From JANMEX01 sp031423755 (GTDB lineage: Bacteria; Pseudomonadota; Alphaproteobacteria; Rhizobiales; Rhizobiaceae): a DNA stretch of 7,188 nt. Shown here piece by piece: positions 5,528 through 7,188 of this stretch. Each line of letters begins with the position of its first letter. Position 1 is the stretch's first letter. Location: assembly GCA_031423755.1 (NCBI GenBank), contig JANPGC010000084.1:1-7188 (forward strand). The letters are read 5' to 3'. The notes under the pieces are model-generated. The model was not told the DNA's origin and did no database searches. It saw only the letters and a list, made by a program, of their open reading frames with translations. The translations under genes were made by a program, and so were the position numbers.

Positions 5528-6169
5528 ATGATTTTCAATCTTTCTGCCGCCGATCTTGCCGCTCTTTTGTGCAGCAAGGTCTGCCATGACATCATTTCCC
5601 CGGTCGGCGCCATCAACAACGGCCTCGAATTGCTGGATGAAGGCGGTGCTGATGAAGATGCAATGAACCTCATCAAGCAAAGCGCCCGCACAGCGTCAGC
5701 CCGGCTCCAGTTCGCCCGCATAGCTTACGGTGCTGCAGGTTCAGCCGGAGTGCAGATCGACACCGGCGACGCGCAGAATGTCGCCATGCAATTCATGAAG
5801 GGCGAAAAGGCCGAGCTGACTTGGGAAGGGCCGCGGGTCCTTCTGCCCAAGAACAAGGTCAAACTGCTTCTCAATCTCATGATTGTCGCCAATGCCGCCA
5901 TTCCGCGCGGCGGAAAAGTTGCCGTAAACCTGATGGAACCCGAGACGAACCTGCGCATCTCCATCAAGGCGTCAGGACCCATGCTGCGTGTGCCGCCGAA
6001 ATTCCTCGAACTGCATTCGGAAGGGAAGCCATCCGAACCCATCGATGCGCACTCAATCCAAGCCTACTACACAATGCTGATGGCATCAGAGTCCAAAATG
6101 GAAATTACCACTTTGGCGAGCCCCGACGAAATCGAGTTTGCCGCGACCGATATCCGCGTGGCTTCCTGA
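5528..6169 (+). CDS. chpT: Histidine phosphotransferase ChpT
   Basis: ChpT relays phosphate from the hybrid kinase CckA to the master regulator CtrA and to CpdR in alphaproteobacterial cell-cycle control; it acts as a cytoplasmic dimer. The 213-residue length is typical. The segment CSKVCHDIISPVGAINNGLELL at 15-36 is the pseudo-DHp helix with phospho-accepting His20 followed by Asp21. A second helix follows (DAMNLIKQSARTASARLQFARIAYGAAG, about 48-75), then a degenerate CA-like domain from about 85 to 213. That domain contains LLPKNKVKLLLNL but none of the N, G1 or G2 ATP-binding boxes, as expected for ChpT. The ATG at 5528 is preceded by only a weak GAGAG. The gene is divergent from eipA and followed 103 bp later by the receiver gene, with ctrA convergent beyond. 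This matches the Brucella-type neighbourhood and strongly supports the name. Confidence 0.95.
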   Translation: MIFNLSAADLAALLCSKVCHDIISPVGAINNGLELLDEGGADEDAMNLIKQSARTASARLQFARIAYGAAGSAGVQIDTGDAQNVAMQFMKGEKAELTWEGPRVLLPKNKVKLLLNLMIVANAAIPRGGKVAVNLMEPETNLRISIKASGPMLRVPPKFLELHSEGKPSEPIDAHSIQAYYTMLMASESKMEITTLASPDEIEFAATDIRVAS

Positions 6170-6211
6170 TTTACCAACCATTTACCATGATGCTTGAGAC
6201 GGTATTTACCA
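6169..6211 (+). promoter_or_regulatory. Three direct ATTTACCA copies, possible CtrA binding region
   Basis: ATTTACCA occurs at 6169-6176, 6180-6187 and 6204-6211, the first overlapping the last base of the chpT stop codon. The first two give TTTA-N7-TTTA, the 11-bp periodicity of the CtrA box TTAA-N7-TTAA with one change per half. Each copy also resembles the half-site TTAACCA. They lie about 60-105 bp before the receiver gene, a suitable place for its promoter. CtrA binding is inference. Confidence 0.5.
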
Positions 6212-6238
6212 GAACTGACTAATCTGAACCCCTGTGTG

Positions 6239-6259
6239 GCGCGCCCGAAATCGGCGCGC
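6239..6259 (+). promoter_or_regulatory. GC-only hairpin just upstream of the receiver gene Shine-Dalgarno site
   Basis: GCGCGCC (6239-6245) and GGCGCGC (6253-6259) form a perfect 7-bp all-GC stem with a 7-nt loop. It ends 1 nt before the GGAGGTG ribosome binding site. It could keep the site exposed, protect the message end or bind a regulator. No T-tract follows. Confidence 0.5.
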
Positions 6260-6260
6260 A

Positions 6261-6267
6261 GGAGGTG
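6261..6267 (+). promoter_or_regulatory. Strong ribosome binding site of the receiver gene
   Basis: GGAGGTG lies 5 nt before the GTG at 6273. It fixes that codon as the start in place of the frame's earlier ATG at 6234, which would add 13 residues foreign to the receiver fold and would place the hairpin inside the gene. Confidence 0.85.
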
Positions 6268-6272
6268 CAGCC

Positions 6273-6647
6273 GTGAAGACCTGTCTGATCGTCGACGATT
6301 CCGCTGTCATCCGCAAAGTTGCCAAGCGCATCCTGTCGGACCTGCCGTTTGCGATTATTGAGTCCGATTATGGCTCCGACGCCTTGATGAAGTGCAGCGT
6401 TCAGATGCCGGACATCATCATGCTCGATCACATCCTGCCCGACATGACGGCCATAGAGTTCATCGAAAGCATCAAGCGCCGCGTGCCGCTGAACATGCCA
6501 TCCATTTTGCTGTGCATCAGCGAGCTCGACGTCGTGCGCATCATGAAAGCCAAACGCGCAGGCGCCGCCGGCTATATTCTCAAGCCCTTCACTCGCCAGA
6601 CACTGCTGGCCAGCTTCCAGACCCAGGTCGCCGATCTCGCTGCCTGA
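6273..6647 (+). CDS. Stand-alone CheY-like receiver (response regulator) protein
   Basis: A 124-residue single receiver domain with no output domain. CLIVDDSAVIRKVAKRIL at the start supplies the acidic pair D8/D9. The phospho-acceptor is D52 in IIMLDHILPDM, and the conserved lysine is K104 in GAAGYILKPF. The position of the CheY switch threonine (22 residues before the lysine) is Ile82, with Ser83 next to it (LLCISELD), so the conformational switch may be atypical. LPDMTA replaces the usual MPxMdG after the aspartate. The start is the GTG at 6273, set by GGAGGTG. The gene lies between chpT and ctrA. ChpT is therefore an obvious candidate phosphate donor, but that is inference. It is not CpdR, whose start and loop sequences differ. 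It may be a phosphate sink, a CtrA-pathway modulator or a DivK-like signalling protein. Fold certain, role unknown. Confidence 0.92.
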   Translation: MKTCLIVDDSAVIRKVAKRILSDLPFAIIESDYGSDALMKCSVQMPDIIMLDHILPDMTAIEFIESIKRRVPLNMPSILLCISELDVVRIMKAKRAGAAGYILKPFTRQTLLASFQTQVADLAA

Positions 6648-6669
6648 TTCACAGTTCAGAAGTATTCGA

Positions 6670-6698
6670 GGCGGGACAGGAGTGATGTCCTGCCTTTT
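6670..6698 (+). terminator. Intrinsic terminator of the receiver gene
   Basis: GGCGGGACA (6670-6678) pairs with TGTCCTGCC (6686-6694), one G-T wobble, 7-nt loop, followed by TTTT at 6695-6698. It starts 22 bp after the stop codon at 6647 and would end the plus-strand transcript before convergent ctrA. Confidence 0.8.
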
Positions 6699-6723
6699 CA
6701 TATCAGGTCATATTCGAACAACG

Positions 6724-6751
6724 AAAAACCCGGTTGTCTCCAACCGGGTTT
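6724..6751 (-). terminator. Intrinsic terminator of ctrA
   Basis: On the minus strand AAACCCGGTTG (from 6751) pairs perfectly over 11 bp with CAACCGGGTTT (to 6726) around a 4-nt loop, and the T-run extends to TTTTT at 6728-6724. It begins 22 bp after the ctrA stop. On the plus strand the run of T is absent, so it works mainly for ctrA. Confidence 0.88.
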
Positions 6752-6773
6752 CAAATCTTGAGCCGTTGAAAAA

Positions 6774-7188
6774 TCAGGCGCTTTCGCGGAATTCCGTCTG
6801 GTCCGGCTCGCGCAGCACATAGCCGCGGCCCCACACCGTCTCGATGTAGTTCTCGCCGCCGGAAGCCGAATCCAGCTTCTTGCGCAGCTTGCAGATAAAT
6901 ACGTCGATGATTTTCAGTTCCGGCTCGTCCATCCCGCCGTAAAGGTGATTGAGGAACATTTCCTTGGTGAGGGTTGTTCCCTTGCGGAGCGAAAGCAGCT
7001 CCAGCATCTGATATTCCTTGCCAGTCAGATGAACGCGCTGTCCGCCGACTTCAACTGTCTTGGCATCAAGATTGACCGTCAAATTGCCGGTATTGATGAC
7101 CGACTGGGCATGGCCCTTGGAGCGGCGCACGATGGCATGGATGCGGGCGACAAGTTCGTCCTTGTGGAATGGCTTGGTCATATAGTCG
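6774..7188 (-). CDS. ctrA: Cell-cycle master regulator CtrA (partial, N-terminus outside window)
   Basis: OmpR/PhoB-type response regulator that controls DNA replication, division, envelope and motility genes in alphaproteobacteria. The visible 137 C-terminal residues begin in the last part of the receiver (DYMTKPFHKDELVARIHAIV, containing the conserved switch lysine). A linker (RRSKGHAQSVINTG) follows. The winged-helix domain contains LTVNLDAKTVEVGGQRVHLTGKEYQMLELLSLRKG, the recognition region EPELKIIDVFICKLRKKL, and the wing ETVWGRGYVLRE. These sequences match remembered CtrA proteins of the Brucella/rhizobial group closely. The gene ends FRESA. Its start and promoter lie beyond the right edge. 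The ATG at 7181 is internal (Met of DYMTKPF), not a start. CtrA binds TTAA-N7-TTAA or TTAACCAT, and candidate sites occur at 5364 and 6169 in this same window. It is convergent with the receiver gene, each with its own terminator. Confidence 0.97.
   Translation of the reverse strand, partial: DYMTKPFHKDELVARIHAIVRRSKGHAQSVINTGNLTVNLDAKTVEVGGQRVHLTGKEYQMLELLSLRKGTTLTKEMFLNHLYGGMDEPELKIIDVFICKLRKKLDSASGGENYIETVWGRGYVLREPDQTEFRESA

Noticed and set aside
5156..5721. Minus-strand frames of 101-174 residues overlapping the eipA-chpT spacer and chpT
   Set aside because: They run antisense to chpT and overlap the eipA start in another frame. Composition is not protein-like and the spacer carries regulatory motifs instead.
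6219..6701. Minus-strand 160-residue frame opposite the receiver gene
   Set aside because: It is the complement of a well-supported receiver gene and would cross that gene's terminator and ribosome binding site.

Overview
The window looks like a chromosomal segment of a Hyphomicrobiales (Rhizobiales) alphaproteobacterium close to the Brucella/Ochrobactrum/Phyllobacterium group. The evidence is a ctrA gene, the phosphotransferase gene chpT next to a DUF1134 (EipA-type) gene, a NolR-like ArsR regulator, and an alphaproteobacterial variant of Mrp that lacks the CxxC motif. The genus is inferred from protein character and synteny. No search was run. Coding sequence has moderate to high GC and intergenic spacers are short. 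There is no sign of a phage, insertion sequence, CRISPR array, tRNA or rRNA.

Left part (1-3330): the minus-strand mrp gene (Fe-S cluster carrier P-loop ATPase) runs off the left edge. A roughly 167-bp imperfect palindrome follows, and then three plus-strand genes. These are a HugZ/PNPOx-like split-barrel protein with a DUF2470-like tail, a small NolR-like winged-helix repressor, and a SpoU/TrmH-family RNA 2'-O-ribose methyltransferase. The last two are 30 bp apart and in the same reading frame.

Middle part (3342-5250): two minus-strand genes probably form one unit. The promoter-proximal gene is eipA (secreted DUF1134 envelope protein). It is followed by a membrane-anchored long coiled-coil protein of unknown function.

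Right part (5251-7188): this is a CtrA cell-cycle cluster. chpT is plus strand and divergent from eipA. A small stand-alone receiver protein is plus strand, with a strong Shine-Dalgarno site and a GC-rich hairpin just before it. ctrA is minus strand, convergent, and cut by the right edge. Each converging gene has its own intrinsic terminator. In known alphaproteobacteria ChpT passes phosphate from CckA to CtrA, and CtrA has been reported to control eipA in Brucella. Consistent with that, the eipA-chpT spacer carries a perfect TTAACCAT CtrA half-site. The spacer before the receiver gene carries three direct ATTTACCA copies, two of them with the 11-bp period of a CtrA box. The locus therefore appears to hold a regulator, its phosphate donor, a candidate further receiver and a candidate envelope target side by side.

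I found no clearly new biological system. The points most worth checking are the palindromic element, the orphan receiver with an atypical switch position, the ATTTACCA array with the hairpin next to the ribosome binding site, and the coiled-coil partner of eipA.
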